DNA of 54,608 bases from an uncultured Actinomycetes bacterium (GCA_903920435.1 CAIXMB010000122.1:1-54608); one strand, 5' to 3'. Counted from the first letter of the stretch, positions 17,811 through 26,122 are shown. Numbers and translations: made by a program. Notes: generated by a model not told the origin, from the letters alone.

Positions 17811-17900
17811 CCCTCCGCTTAACCCGCCTCGCTGCCAGCGGATTACTCCGCATTCGCGTCCCCCCGAGTGGGGGTCCCCCATTGCGGGGACCCCTAACGT
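17807..17900 (+). promoter_or_regulatory. EPS operon 1 control region: tandem TTAACCC heptamers and promoter
   Basis: TTAACCC at 17807-17813 and 17819-17825 (12-base period, N5 gap). Then come CCCCC-gagt-GGGGG (17861-17874), an inverted repeat GGGGTCCCC/GGGGACCCC, and a -10-like TAACGT at 17895-17900, 76 bases from the start of the second heptamer. The 10 bases TAACGTGATC recur exactly at the acpS operon promoter. No good -35 is visible, as expected for an activated promoter. Confidence 0.6.
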
Positions 17901-17973
17901 GATCACTGCCGATACCCGCCGGCAGCGCTTACCCCCGTGAGCTGTCGGACGGCATACCCGAAATACCCGACGA

Positions 17974-18006
17974 CCCGACCGGCAGTCTTCCCGAGTGCCG
18001 GTCGGG
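17974..18006 (+). promoter_or_regulatory. Perfect hairpin in the leader of EPS operon 1
   Basis: CCCGACCGGCA (17974-17984) and TGCCGGTCGGG (17996-18006) form a perfect 11-bp stem with an 11-base loop, ending 19 bases before the ATG at 18026. No U-run follows, so it is not a plain terminator; it may shape translation or a leader fold. An in-frame ATG-TGA start-stop pair (18014-18019) lies between hairpin and start. Confidence 0.55.
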
Positions 18007-18025
18007 ACGAGGAATGTGACCCGAC

Positions 18026-19522
18026 ATGACTCACACGATCGACCGCGGATATCCGTGGCAGATCGCAGGCACCCCCGGCCTGCAGCTCCACCGCGCACGC
18101 TCGCGCCCCACCGAGTGGGCGCTCACCTTCCTGCGCGTCGTCACGGTGACCGACATCGTCATGGTGATCGTCGCGACGGCCAGCACGCACCTGCTGTGGT
18201 TCGGCTTCCAGCACGTTCTCGTCGCCGCGCCCGTCGAGCTCGGCATCGACTACCTGTTCTTCTCGGGCTTCCTCGTGATCGCGTGGATGATCGCCCTGAG
18301 CGCCTCGGGATCGCGCGACACGCGCATCCTCGGCACCGACTCGACCGAGTACCGCCGCGTCGTCAACTCCACCGCGCTCCTGTTCGGCGCCATCGGAGTG
18401 GTCGCGGCCATGACCCAGACCGACATCGCGCGCGGCTACCTCATCACGGCGTTCCCCTTCGGCCTAGCCCTGCTCCTGCTCTCGCGCTGGACCCTGCGCC
18501 GCTGGCTGCACGTGCGCCGCCGCCGCGGGGAGTTCTCATTCCGCGTCGTCATCATCGGCAACACCGAGGGCGTGCGCGAGCTCGCCGCCTCCCTCGCGGT
18601 GCGGCCGGATGCGGGCTACCGAGTCGTCGGCGCCCTGGTGACCGACGGCGCGACCGGCACGCTCGACGGCGTTCCCGTCACCCGCGTCACGCGCGACACG
18701 ATCTTCGCCCGGCTCGCCGAGTCGCACCAGGACACCGTGATCGTCGTCGGCTCCGACGAGCTCGACGCCGACGCGATCAACGAGCTCAGCTGGCGCCTTG
18801 ACGCCGGCCACCAACTCGTCGTCGCCCCCCAGCTCGTGGGCGTCGCGGGGTCGCGCATCCACACGCGCCCCGTCGCGGGCCTGCCCCTCATCCACGTCGA
18901 GACGCCGTCGTACGACGGCCCGAAGCGCTTCGCGAAGCGGGCGTTCGACATCGTCGGCTCCGCTCTGCTGCTCGTTGCACTCGCGCCGCTCTTCCTCGTG
19001 ACCGCCGTGCTCATCAAGCTCGCCTCGCCCGGCCCCGTCTTCTACCGCCAGGAGCGCATCGGCCTGAGTGGCGAGCCGTTCCACATCCTCAAGTTCCGCA
19101 GCATGGTCATGAACGCCGACGCGCACCTGGCCGCGCTCCTCGCCGAGCAGGGCAACGGCGACACCCCGCTGTTCAAGGTCAAGCACGATCCCCGCATCAC
19201 CCCCATCGGCAGGTTCATCCGCCGCTACTCGATCGACGAGCTGCCCCAGCTCTTCAACGTGTTCATCGGGCACATGAGCCTCGTCGGGCCGCGTCCGCAG
19301 GTGGACGGCGAGGTGCGGCTGTACGACTCCAAGGCGAGCCGCCGCCTCGCGGTCAAGCCGGGCATGAGCGGGCTCTGGCAGGTGAGTGGGCGTTCGAACC
19401 TGTCGTGGGAGGACAGCATCCGGCTCGATCTGTACTACGTCGAGAACTGGTCGGTCACGAGCGATCTGGTGATCCTCCTCCGCACGGCCAGGGCCGTGTT
19501 CGCGCACGATGGGGCGTACTGA
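18026..19522 (+). CDS. Polyprenyl-phosphate sugar-1-phosphate transferase (EPS priming enzyme)
   Basis: 498 residues. Four to five N-terminal spans, a nucleotide-binding CoA-like middle region (RVVIIGNTEGVRELAASL), another span at about 310-335, and a C-terminal catalytic domain with the WbaP/WcaJ signatures KRAFDIVGSALLL, SPGPVFYRQERIG, FKVKHDPRITPIGRFIRRYSIDELPQL and SLVGPRPQ, then KPGMSGLWQVSGRS. It moves a sugar-1-phosphate from a nucleotide sugar to undecaprenyl phosphate and starts the EPS repeat unit. First gene of the five-gene operon to 24544. Start codon ATG has a weak GAGGA 11 bases upstream, after the leader hairpin. Confidence 0.95.
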   Translation: MTHTIDRGYPWQIAGTPGLQLHRARSRPTEWALTFLRVVTVTDIVMVIVATASTHLLWFGFQHVLVAAPVELGIDYLFFSGFLVIAWMIALSASGSRDTRILGTDSTEYRRVVNSTALLFGAIGVVAAMTQTDIARGYLITAFPFGLALLLLSRWTLRRWLHVRRRRGEFSFRVVIIGNTEGVRELAASLAVRPDAGYRVVGALVTDGATGTLDGVPVTRVTRDTIFARLAESHQDTVIVVGSDELDADAINELSWRLDAGHQLVVAPQLVGVAGSRIHTRPVAGLPLIHVETPSYDGPKRFAKRAFDIVGSALLLVALAPLFLVTAVLIKLASPGPVFYRQERIGLSGEPFHILKFRSMVMNADAHLAALLAEQGNGDTPLFKVKHDPRITPIGRFIRRYSIDELPQLFNVFIGHMSLVGPRPQVDGEVRLYDSKASRRLAVKPGMSGLWQVSGRSNLSWEDSIRLDLYYVENWSVTSDLVILLRTARAVFAHDGAY

Positions 19523-19525
19523 CCG

Positions 19526-21616
19526 ATGACCTCTGTCGACGAGCGCCCGACCTACGCCCCGCACCGCGCGGGGCGTCTCGTCGTGCTGCACGTCGTCGAG
19601 AGCTGGGGTGCCGGAGTGCGAGCCGCGGTGCTCCGCTACGCCGCCGCGACGCCCGAGTACGAGCACCACGTGCTGCGCGGAACCGGCCGCAGCGAGTTCG
19701 CCTCCGATGGTGAGCACGTGTTCGCCAGCGTGCGCGACCTGCCCGCGGGAGCGCTCGCCGCGCACCGCGCCATCCGTGACACCGCCCGCGAGTTGTGTCC
19801 CGCGGTCGTGCACGCGCACTCGTCGTACGCGGGCGCGTTCGTGCGCGCGACCCTGCGCGACCGGGCCGCCCAGCGCATCGTCTACAGCCCGCACTGCTTC
19901 GCCTTCGAGCGCCGCGACCTCTCGCCCGCCGTGCGCCTGGCGGTGCGCGCCCTCGAGTTCATGCTTGCCGGCAACACCGACACGATCGCGGCGTGCTCCC
20001 GCGCCGAGCTCGCGACCGCGTCGCGCTTCGGCGTGCGCGCCGCGTACGTGCCGAACGTTCCGAGCACCACAAGTCCGGCGGCGGTGACCCCGACCGAGGG
20101 GGTCGTCGCCGTCGGACGCATCGGTGCGCAGAAGGCGCCCGGCTTCTTCCGCGACGTGGTGGCACTGCTGCGCACGACCGCGACGGCGACCTGGGTCGGC
20201 GACGGCGACGACACGGATGCTCGCGCCGACCTCGAGCGCAGTGGCATCCGGGTCACGGGCTGGCTGCCCTCCGCCGCCGCCCAGTTCACGGTGGCGGGCG
20301 CGGCGGCCTACGTGCACACGGCGGACTGGGAGGGCTTCCCGATCGCGATCCTCGAGGCGATCGAGCTGGGCGTGCCCGTGGTGGCGCGCGAGGTGCCGAC
20401 CCTGAAGGGCGCGATCGCCACCCCCGGGCTCACGACGCCCGCGCAGGTCGCCGCGGCCGTCGACGAACTGATCGTGGGCGGACCCGTGGCCCGGGAGCGC
20501 AACCTCTCGGCCTGGCGCGAGCTGCTCGCGGGCAACACCGCCGAGCACCAGGCGGCGGCGCTGCGGAGCCTCTACGAGGGCACCGCACCGCTCACGATCA
20601 ACGGCAAGTGGCTCGGCTCCCGGCAGAGCGGCATGCAGCGCTACGCGGGCGAGGTTGCCCGGCGCATCCTCGAGCTCGAGCCCAGCGCGCGTGTCATCGC
20701 CCCCGCGAACGCGGTGCTGCCGTCGTGGCTGCCGGCGTCGCGGGTGACGCGTGCGCGCCTGAGCGGTGTGCCGTTCGAGCAGCTGGAGCTGCCCTGGCGC
20801 AGCCGTGGCACCATGCTCCTCAACATGGCGGGCGCCGCCCCGCTTGCGACGCGCGAGCAGCTGGTCGTCATGCACGACGCCACCCCCGCGCGCTTCCCGC
20901 AGACCTTCTCCCGGCGGTTCGTCGCGTGGTACTCGGTGATGAACCGCGTGCTGTCGCGCCGCGCACGGCACCTCGCCACGGTGTCGGAGTTCAGCCGCCG
21001 CGAGCTCGCCGACGTGCTCGGTGTCGACCGGTTCACCGTGGCCGGGAACGGCCACGAGCACCTGCTCGGTGATCGAGCGGAGCCGAGATCCGGGTCTCGG
21101 CTCCGCTCGACCACCGGTGCGGAGTACGTGCTGTGCGTGGGCAACCTCACCCCCAACAAGAACCTCGTGCCCGTGGTGACCGCGCTCGCGGCAGCGGGCA
21201 TCCGGGTCGTCGTGGTGGGAGCGGGTGGTGCCTCGAACGTGTACGCGCAGCAGGCCGGGCTCGATATCGCGGGCGTCGAGCTCGCGGGCCGCGTGAGCGA
21301 CGAGGAGCTCGCCGGGCTGCTAGCCGGGGCCAAGGCACTCGTGTTCCCCTCGTTGTACGAGGGGTTCGGCCTGCCCATCGTCGAGGCCCAGGCCCTCGGC
21401 TGCCCCGTGATCGCCTCGGATGCGGCGTCCATCCCCGAAGTCGCCGGCGACGGGGCACTGTACTTCGACGCCCGCAGACCCGAGCAGGCCGTCGCCCTCG
21501 TCGAGGGCCTCGACGAGCCGGTGCGCCGCGACCTCGTCGCCCGCGGCTACGCCAACGTCGCGCGTCACACGTGGGACGCGACTGCCCAGACCCTGCTCGG
21601 GGTGGTGTCGCGATGA
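19526..21616 (+). CDS. Double GT4 glycosyltransferase
   Basis: 696 residues: two complete GT-B glycosyltransferase units in one chain. Unit 1 (about 1-350) has VVAVGRIGAQKAPGFF and HTADWEGFPIAILEAIELG, with the EX7E-type acidic motif. Unit 2 (about 360-696) has LCVGNLTPNKNLVPV and LVFPSLYEGFGLPIVEAQALG (E-G-F-G-L-P-x-x-E). Each should add one sugar to the lipid-linked EPS unit on the cytosolic face. Unit 2 carries 16 residues (DRAEPRSGSRLRST region) encoded by a perfect palindromic repeat at 21068-21115, in frame between two core segments. The stop overlaps the next ATG (ATGA). Which sugars are used cannot be read. Confidence 0.9.
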   Translation: MTSVDERPTYAPHRAGRLVVLHVVESWGAGVRAAVLRYAAATPEYEHHVLRGTGRSEFASDGEHVFASVRDLPAGALAAHRAIRDTARELCPAVVHAHSSYAGAFVRATLRDRAAQRIVYSPHCFAFERRDLSPAVRLAVRALEFMLAGNTDTIAACSRAELATASRFGVRAAYVPNVPSTTSPAAVTPTEGVVAVGRIGAQKAPGFFRDVVALLRTTATATWVGDGDDTDARADLERSGIRVTGWLPSAAAQFTVAGAAAYVHTADWEGFPIAILEAIELGVPVVAREVPTLKGAIATPGLTTPAQVAAAVDELIVGGPVARERNLSAWRELLAGNTAEHQAAALRSLYEGTAPLTINGKWLGSRQSGMQRYAGEVARRILELEPSARVIAPANAVLPSWLPASRVTRARLSGVPFEQLELPWRSRGTMLLNMAGAAPLATREQLVVMHDATPARFPQTFSRRFVAWYSVMNRVLSRRARHLATVSEFSRRELADVLGVDRFTVAGNGHEHLLGDRAEPRSGSRLRSTTGAEYVLCVGNLTPNKNLVPVVTALAAAGIRVVVVGAGGASNVYAQQAGLDIAGVELAGRVSDEELAGLLAGAKALVFPSLYEGFGLPIVEAQALGCPVIASDAASIPEVAGDGALYFDARRPEQAVALVEGLDEPVRRDLVARGYANVARHTWDATAQTLLGVVSR
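21068..21115. repeat. 48-bp perfect palindrome inserted in frame in the double GT gene
   Basis: Arms TCGAGCGGAGCCGAGA (21073-21088) and TCTCGGCTCCGCTCGA (21095-21110) pair perfectly over 16 bp around a 6-base loop; after one mismatch, GGTG (21068-21071) and CACC (21112-21115) extend the stem. The 48 bases are 16 codons, so the frame is kept. GGTCGAGCGGAGCCGAGACC-like palindromes are, from memory, a common interspersed repeat of high-GC actinobacteria. Confidence 0.85.
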
Positions 21617-22776
21617 GGATCGCGCAGTTCGTCGGCTCCCTCATCGAGCCGCTGGGCGGGGCGGAGCAGTACTGCCTCGAGCTCGCGCGCTGGCAGCGCG
21701 ACCAGGGGCACGACGTCACCATTGTCACGGGGTGGGTCTCCCCCGGGATCGAGAAGTCCCTTGCGGCCGAGGGCCTGCCGGTGCGCGTCGTGCGCAGCCG
21801 GCGGCCATACCCGCCCGACCGCAAGGGATCCAAGCCCGCCGCCGTGCTCTTCCACGGCCTCGACCTGCTCGGATCGCTGCGGCTCGCGCCACCCGTGCGC
21901 CGCGTGCTCGCCGAGCCGTGGGATGTCGTGCACGTGCACAGGTTCGCCGGGTTCGGCGCAGCGGTGCTGCGCTCCGGCCGGCCGACGGTCATGACGGTGC
22001 ACGACTACGGGCTCGTCGACACGACGACGACCCTGCTGCGCCACGGTCGCGAGGTGGAGACTGCTCCCGCCGTGCAGCGCCTGCGCACGCGCGTGACCAA
22101 CCGTGCGGTGCGCGACACCCGGCTCATCTTCCCCACCGAGCGCCTGCGCGAGAAGCACGTGCAGTGGGGGCTGTCACTGCCCGAGACGACGGACGTGATC
22201 CCGCACGGCTGGCGCGGCGCCCCACCGGTGGCCGAGCCTGCCGAGACCGGCCCCGCCGTCTTCCTCTTCCTCGGCAAGCTGATCAGCGCGAAGGGCGTCG
22301 AGCTGCTGCTCGAGGCGTGGGGCGACGGGCTGCCGGGGGCGGAGCTCTGGGTCGCCGGCGCCGGGCCGCTCGAGTCCGCCGTGCAGTCCGCGCCGAACGT
22401 TCGCGCGCTCGGGTGGCTGGACGACACCGGGCGACGGGCGGCGCTCGCCGCGGCATCCGTGCTCGTGCTGCCGTCGACGTGGCCCGAGAACTTCCCGCTC
22501 GCGGCGGCGGAGGGCGTGCTCGCCGGGCTGCCGATCGTCTCGACCACGATCGCCGCGCCGCCCGTGCTGCACGACGGGGTCAACGGCGTGCTCGCCGCGC
22601 CGGATGCCGCGTCCCTGCGCTCGGCGATGCAGCAGCTGCTCGACCCCGCCACGCGCGCCCGCTACGCGGCCGGGTCGCGCGAGCTCGCCCTCGACCTCGA
22701 CTTCGACACGCACGGCCGCCGGATCGAGGAGCTGTACGGTTCAGTGGTGGGCAGCTCGATCGGCGCAGGCGCATGA
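21613..22776 (+). CDS. GT4 glycosyltransferase
   Basis: 387 residues. N-terminal Rossmann half starts MRIAQFVGSLIEPLGGAEQYCLELARW with the donor/acceptor loop PLGGAEQ; the C-terminal half holds VFLFLGKLISAKGVELLLEAW and LVLPSTWPENFPLAAAEGVLAGLP, where the acidic pair is E-N-F-P-L-A-A-A-E. A retaining cytosolic transferase for the EPS unit. It overlaps both neighbours by four bases (ATGA), giving strict coupling with the double GT and the acyltransferase. Confidence 0.9.
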   Translation: MRIAQFVGSLIEPLGGAEQYCLELARWQRDQGHDVTIVTGWVSPGIEKSLAAEGLPVRVVRSRRPYPPDRKGSKPAAVLFHGLDLLGSLRLAPPVRRVLAEPWDVVHVHRFAGFGAAVLRSGRPTVMTVHDYGLVDTTTTLLRHGREVETAPAVQRLRTRVTNRAVRDTRLIFPTERLREKHVQWGLSLPETTDVIPHGWRGAPPVAEPAETGPAVFLFLGKLISAKGVELLLEAWGDGLPGAELWVAGAGPLESAVQSAPNVRALGWLDDTGRRAALAAASVLVLPSTWPENFPLAAAEGVLAGLPIVSTTIAAPPVLHDGVNGVLAAPDAASLRSAMQQLLDPATRARYAAGSRELALDLDFDTHGRRIEELYGSVVGSSIGAGA

Positions 22777-23213
22777 GCCTCCAGGACCGCCTCGTCAGAG
22801 CCTCCCGCGCGCCCGTGGTGGGCCGCCTCGCCTACCTGTGGCTCAAGTCGCTCGGCGTGGAGTTCCCGCAGTCGGTGCAGTTCGGCGATCGGCTCGAACT
22901 CGCGCACGGCGCCGTCGGACTGGTCGTGCACCGCCGCACTCGCATCGGCACCGGTGTAACCCTCATGCCCGGTGTCGTCATCGGCCGCTCCGACTCGTAC
23001 GTCGCCGAGACCGCGGAGTCGACCGGCGGTGTCGTCATCGGCGACCGCGTGACCGTGGGCGCGGGCGCCAAAGTGCTGTTCCGCTCCGGTCAGGACCTCG
23101 TCGTCGCCGACGGCACCATCGTGGGGGCGAACGCCGTGCTGCTCGAATCGACGGGCGCCGACGAGATCTGGGCCGGCAACCCGGCCAAGCGCGTCGGCAC
23201 GAGGACGGCGTGA
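22773..23213 (+). CDS. Left-handed beta-helix acyltransferase
   Basis: 146 residues. Hexapeptide repeats (IGTGVTLMPGVVIG, GGVVIGDRVTVGAGAKVLF, VVADGTIVGANAVLLES) and the terminal WAGNPAKRVG are typical of the serine-acetyltransferase/maltose-acetyltransferase fold. HRRTRIG carries the His expected at the active site of such enzymes (LVVHRRT). It is likely to O-acetylate a sugar of the repeat unit. Overlaps both neighbouring genes (ATGA and GTGA). Confidence 0.85.
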   Translation: MSLQDRLVRASRAPVVGRLAYLWLKSLGVEFPQSVQFGDRLELAHGAVGLVVHRRTRIGTGVTLMPGVVIGRSDSYVAETAESTGGVVIGDRVTVGAGAKVLFRSGQDLVVADGTIVGANAVLLESTGADEIWAGNPAKRVGTRTA

Positions 23214-24544
23214 GCGTAACCGTCCTCGGCATCGTGACCCTCCTCGCGATCGTCGGGGTGTGGCTGGTGCGCCGCGAATGGACCCAGTTCGTCGTGGGCG
23301 CCACGGTCGCGTTCCCGCAGACCGCGGGCATCGTCGTCGCGGGCAACGGATTCCCGCTCTTCTACCTCGCGATCGTGCTGCTGCTCGTGCTCGCCTTCCC
23401 GCGCATGCTGCTCGGGCTGTCGAGGTTCGGGCGCGCACCGGCCGGCAGGCAGGAGCGCCTCGTGCCCGACCTCATCGGCGTCGCGCTCGTGGCGTGGGCA
23501 GCAGTGATCTCGGTGGCCGGTCCCCGCATCTTCGAGGGCATGCGCGTGTTCGCACCCGAGCTGGGCGTCGATGCGCAGGTCGTGAACATGGCGACGCTGC
23601 ATCCGTCGATCGGCAATCTCGCCCAGGTCGGCTATGTGGGAATGGGGGTGCTGTTCCTGCTGCTGGCGGGCCGACTCTTCCCCGTGGATGCCCGGCTCAT
23701 CGGCTCGGGGCTGTGGGTCGCCATCGTGCTCGCTGCCGTGCGGATTGTCGCCGAGCCCTGGTGGCCGCACGCGCTGCTGCAGAACATGCCGGGGTTCAAC
23801 TACGCCACCCCGGAGCGCCTCTCCGGCACGTTCTACGAGCCCTCCGTGCTCGGTCTGTACCTGACCGCGGCGGCGGGGTACTTCGGCGCGCGGCTGCTGT
23901 GGTCGGGGGCGGCGGGGCGCGTGGCATCCGTGCTGGCCCTCGCGCTCGTGGGCATCGACTTCGTGAAGAACGGGTCGGGCACCGCGCTGCTCGGCCTCGC
24001 GATCCTGTTCGGGCTCGCGGGGGTCGTCGCGCTGGTGCGCCAACTGCGGTCGGGCCGGTTCGGCGTGCGCCCGTTGGCGATCATCGCCGCCGTGGTCGTG
24101 GTCGGGGGCGCGCTCTCGCAGATCCCGATCATCCTGCAGTTCACGGTCGGCTCGGCAGCCTCGAAGGCCGACTCAGACAGCTTCATCGCCCGCACGGCGT
24201 CGAACGTGCGGTCGGGGCAGATCTTCCTCGAGAGCACGGGACTCGGCATCGGGCTGGGCGGCAACCGCCCCTCGAGCCTTTTCATGCTCGTGCTCAGCTG
24301 CCTGGGCGTGATCGGTATCGCGCTCGTCGGGGCGCTCGTGTTCCTCGCGCTGCGCCGCGCGCTGAGGTTCCGCGCGATCGAGCCGGGCGGGTGGGCGCTC
24401 GCGGGTGTGCTGGTTGCGGCGATCGTGGCCGTGCCCGACCTCTCCACCCCCGCGATCTGGATCGGGCTGGCGGCGTGCCTCTACCCGGTCGTCGCGCCCG
24501 TGCGATCGGTCACCCGCACCGAGATCGCCACTTCGGCGACCTGA
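23210..24544 (+). CDS. Wzy-like EPS polymerase / O-antigen ligase family protein
   Basis: 444 residues from the GTG that overlaps the acyltransferase stop (GTGA). Ten or more membrane spans, a large outer loop (about 190-215), and the motif LSGTFYEPSVLGLY, which recurs in Wzy/Wzc-dependent polymerases. A second outer stretch, ARTASNVRSGQIFLESTGLGIGLGGNRPSS, fits the RPSS region of that family. It should join lipid-linked repeat units outside the membrane. Its last residues (EIATSAT) are encoded by the first of two palindromic repeats. Confidence 0.87.
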   Translation: MSVTVLGIVTLLAIVGVWLVRREWTQFVVGATVAFPQTAGIVVAGNGFPLFYLAIVLLLVLAFPRMLLGLSRFGRAPAGRQERLVPDLIGVALVAWAAVISVAGPRIFEGMRVFAPELGVDAQVVNMATLHPSIGNLAQVGYVGMGVLFLLLAGRLFPVDARLIGSGLWVAIVLAAVRIVAEPWWPHALLQNMPGFNYATPERLSGTFYEPSVLGLYLTAAAGYFGARLLWSGAAGRVASVLALALVGIDFVKNGSGTALLGLAILFGLAGVVALVRQLRSGRFGVRPLAIIAAVVVVGGALSQIPIILQFTVGSAASKADSDSFIARTASNVRSGQIFLESTGLGIGLGGNRPSSLFMLVLSCLGVIGIALVGALVFLALRRALRFRAIEPGGWALAGVLVAAIVAVPDLSTPAIWIGLAACLYPVVAPVRSVTRTEIATSAT

Positions 24545-24580
24545 TCCCGCCCCGAGGTCGCCATTCCGGCGATCTCGGGG
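24521..24580. repeat. Tandem palindromic repeats at the wzy end; second copy a likely terminator
   Basis: Copy 1 is 24521-24546 (GAGATCGCC-acttc-GGCGACCT) and runs over the stop codon of the polymerase gene; copy 2 is 24550-24580 (CCCCGAGGTCGCC-attcc-GGCGATCTCGGGG), a 13-bp stem with one mismatch. The two copies share the core GAGRTCGCCAYTYCGGCGAYCT. Copy 2 lies 10 bases before the stop of the convergent GT2 gene and can act as a two-way terminator. Confidence 0.75.
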
Positions 24581-24590
24581 AGATGGCGCG

Positions 24591-25478
24591 CTACAGGGAG
24601 CGCCAGCCCAGCTCCTGCCGGGCGCGGCGGCGGAGGTAGGCCCGCTCGACGACGCCGAGACCGGAGATGGTGTCGAGGAAGCGCTCGATGAACGGCTCCA
24701 CGAGCGCGCGCCCGGCGGGGGACAGCGGGCCGTCGCGCGTGAAGGCGAGCTCGCGGAACCAGGGCGTCTCACGGGTTCCCCACACGAGGTGGGTGAGCTC
24801 TTGGTACGAGCGCTCGAGCACCGGGTCGTAGGCCAGGCTCTCGCGCCAGCCGACCGCGGCGGTCACCTGGGTCTCGCTCTTGCGGATGAGCACGGTCGGC
24901 CGCGCGAGCCGCACCATCGTCGCCCCGTTGGCGGCGGCGCGCAGCCAGAGGTCGAAGTCCTCGGCGATCGCTCCGGCGCGGTATCCGCCCGCCGCCCGCA
25001 GCGCGTCCGCACGCCCGAGCGACGTCGAGTGCGGGTACGGGCAGTCGAGGAGAAGCGCGAGCCTCGCGGCATCCCTGCCGAAGCGGATCGGCGGCACGGG
25101 CCGGCGGATCGTGCCGCGCCCGATGCGCTGGTAGGTGGAGAAGACGATGTCGGTTCCGCGCCGGATCTCGGCGAGTTCCGCCCGGAACCGGCCCGGCAGG
25201 CACACGTCGTCGGAGTCCATGCGCGCGATGAACTCGCCGGATGCCCGTGCCAGGAGCCGCTCGGCCGCGAGCGCGACCCCGAGGTTCTCGCTGACGCTGT
25301 CCACGACCACGCGTGAATCGCCGGTGGACGACGCGATCTCGAGCGTCGAGTCGCTGGACGCGTCGTTGAGCACGATCAGTTCGGCGTCCTTCGGCATCGC
25401 CCGGAGCGTCGAGATGAGCGCCTCCCCGATGGTGCGCTCGGCGTTGCGGGCGGGCATCAGGACGCTCAGGCGGGGCAC
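24591..25478 (-). CDS. GT2 family glycosyltransferase
   Basis: 295 residues from GTG 25478; an upstream frame to 25538 would add 20 non-conserved residues. GT-A fold: LSVLMPARNAERTIGEALIS, the ELIVLNDASSDST nucleotide loop, RMDSDDVCLPGRF (DxD metal motif), then AIAEDFDLWLRAA (catalytic ED). It uses a nucleotide sugar to extend an acceptor. It is the only EPS gene read leftward, divergent from the aminoacyl module; the 218 bases between them hold the acpS operon control region. It could add a branch sugar. GAGAGTAAGGGC before the GTG provides a fair ribosome site. Confidence 0.9.
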   Translation of the reverse strand: MPRLSVLMPARNAERTIGEALISTLRAMPKDAELIVLNDASSDSTLEIASSTGDSRVVVDSVSENLGVALAAERLLARASGEFIARMDSDDVCLPGRFRAELAEIRRGTDIVFSTYQRIGRGTIRRPVPPIRFGRDAARLALLLDCPYPHSTSLGRADALRAAGGYRAGAIAEDFDLWLRAAANGATMVRLARPTVLIRKSETQVTAAVGWRESLAYDPVLERSYQELTHLVWGTRETPWFRELAFTRDGPLSPAGRALVEPFIERFLDTISGLGVVERAYLRRRARQELGWRSL

Positions 25479-25513
25479 GCCCTTACTCTCGCACACCGCC
25501 GCGCGCGGCTGCC

Positions 25514-25595
25514 TTAACCCGCCCCTTAACCCGAACACCTATGCCCCCTTTCGGGTGTCCCGCAGTCGAGGGACACCGGACGTACCCCATAACGT
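25514..25595 (+). promoter_or_regulatory. EPS operon 2 control region: tandem TTAACCC heptamers and promoter
   Basis: TTAACCC at 25514-25520 and 25526-25532 (12-base period). Then CCCCC (25544-25548) facing GGG, a GGTGTCCC/GGGACACC inverted repeat (about 25554-25577), GTACCCC, and TAACGT at 25590-25595, 64 bases from the start of the second heptamer. TAACGTGATC matches the operon 1 promoter exactly. The leader (25602-25696) has TTTACCCGATTCCT and then AACCCGAAGGAACCC before the ATG. Confidence 0.6.
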
Positions 25596-25696
25596 GATCT
25601 GAAGTGAGCCACCCACTCACCGATTTACCCGATTCCTCGCCGGCGTGCGGCCACCCACCGCGCACCCCCCCACCGGCGAACCCGAAGGAACCCACA

Positions 25697-26122
25697 ATGC
25701 ACAGCACCCGAGCTGGCACGACGATGGCGCACCCCGGTGTGCTCATCGGCTGCGACATCCACCCGGTCTTCAACGTCGTCGAGAGCATCGACATCTTCGG
25801 CGAGCGCTACCTCGCGCGGGTCTTCACGCCCGCCGAGCGCGCGGCCTGCGGCGAGGCGCCCGAACGCCTCGCCGCGCGCTACGCCGCCAAGGAGTCAGTG
25901 CTCAAGCTGCTGAAGGTGCCGGCGGAGGTCGCGGTTCCCTGGACGGATATCGAGGTGGGCGCCGACCCGAACGGCGCCCCCTCGGTCTCCCTCCGCGGCG
26001 AGGCCGCGCGCATCGCCGCCGAACTCGGCGTCGGCACGATCGAGCTCACGCTCAGCCACGACGGCGGCATGGCGATGGCCGTGGCCGCAGCCGTCATCGG
26101 TGCCGAGGCCCTCGCGGCATGA
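25697..26122 (+). CDS. AcpS-type 4'-phosphopantetheinyl transferase
   Basis: 141 residues from ATG 25697, chosen for the GAAGGA seven bases upstream; a longer frame from 25604 would lack a site and add a Pro-rich stretch. AcpS signatures: IGCDIHPV with metal-binding Asp20, RVFTPAERAAC, and RYAAKESVLKLL with Glu66, then LSHDGGMAMAVA at the end. It should transfer phosphopantetheine from CoA to a carrier-protein serine. It overlaps the adjacent carrier-protein gene (ATGA), so it is probably a dedicated enzyme for that carrier, not the housekeeping AcpS. First gene of the module that runs to the flippase. Confidence 0.85.
   Translation: MHSTRAGTTMAHPGVLIGCDIHPVFNVVESIDIFGERYLARVFTPAERAACGEAPERLAARYAAKESVLKLLKVPAEVAVPWTDIEVGADPNGAPSVSLRGEAARIAAELGVGTIELTLSHDGGMAMAVAAAVIGAEALAA

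Noticed and set aside
18014-18019. ATG-TGA start-stop as a regulatory mini-ORF before the priming transferase
   Set aside because: The GAGGA site is only one base from this ATG, too close for initiation, and a hexamer of this kind can occur by chance; noted only in the hairpin entry.
18536-21061. Long open frame of about 840 codons on the minus strand across the glycosyltransferase genes
   Set aside because: Composition is Arg/Gly/Ala/His-rich without any domain, it is antisense to two clearly recognised genes, and long antisense frames are expected at this GC content. The same applies to antisense frames under clpB (3779-5428) and under the Wzz gene (31708-33576, 32546-34396).
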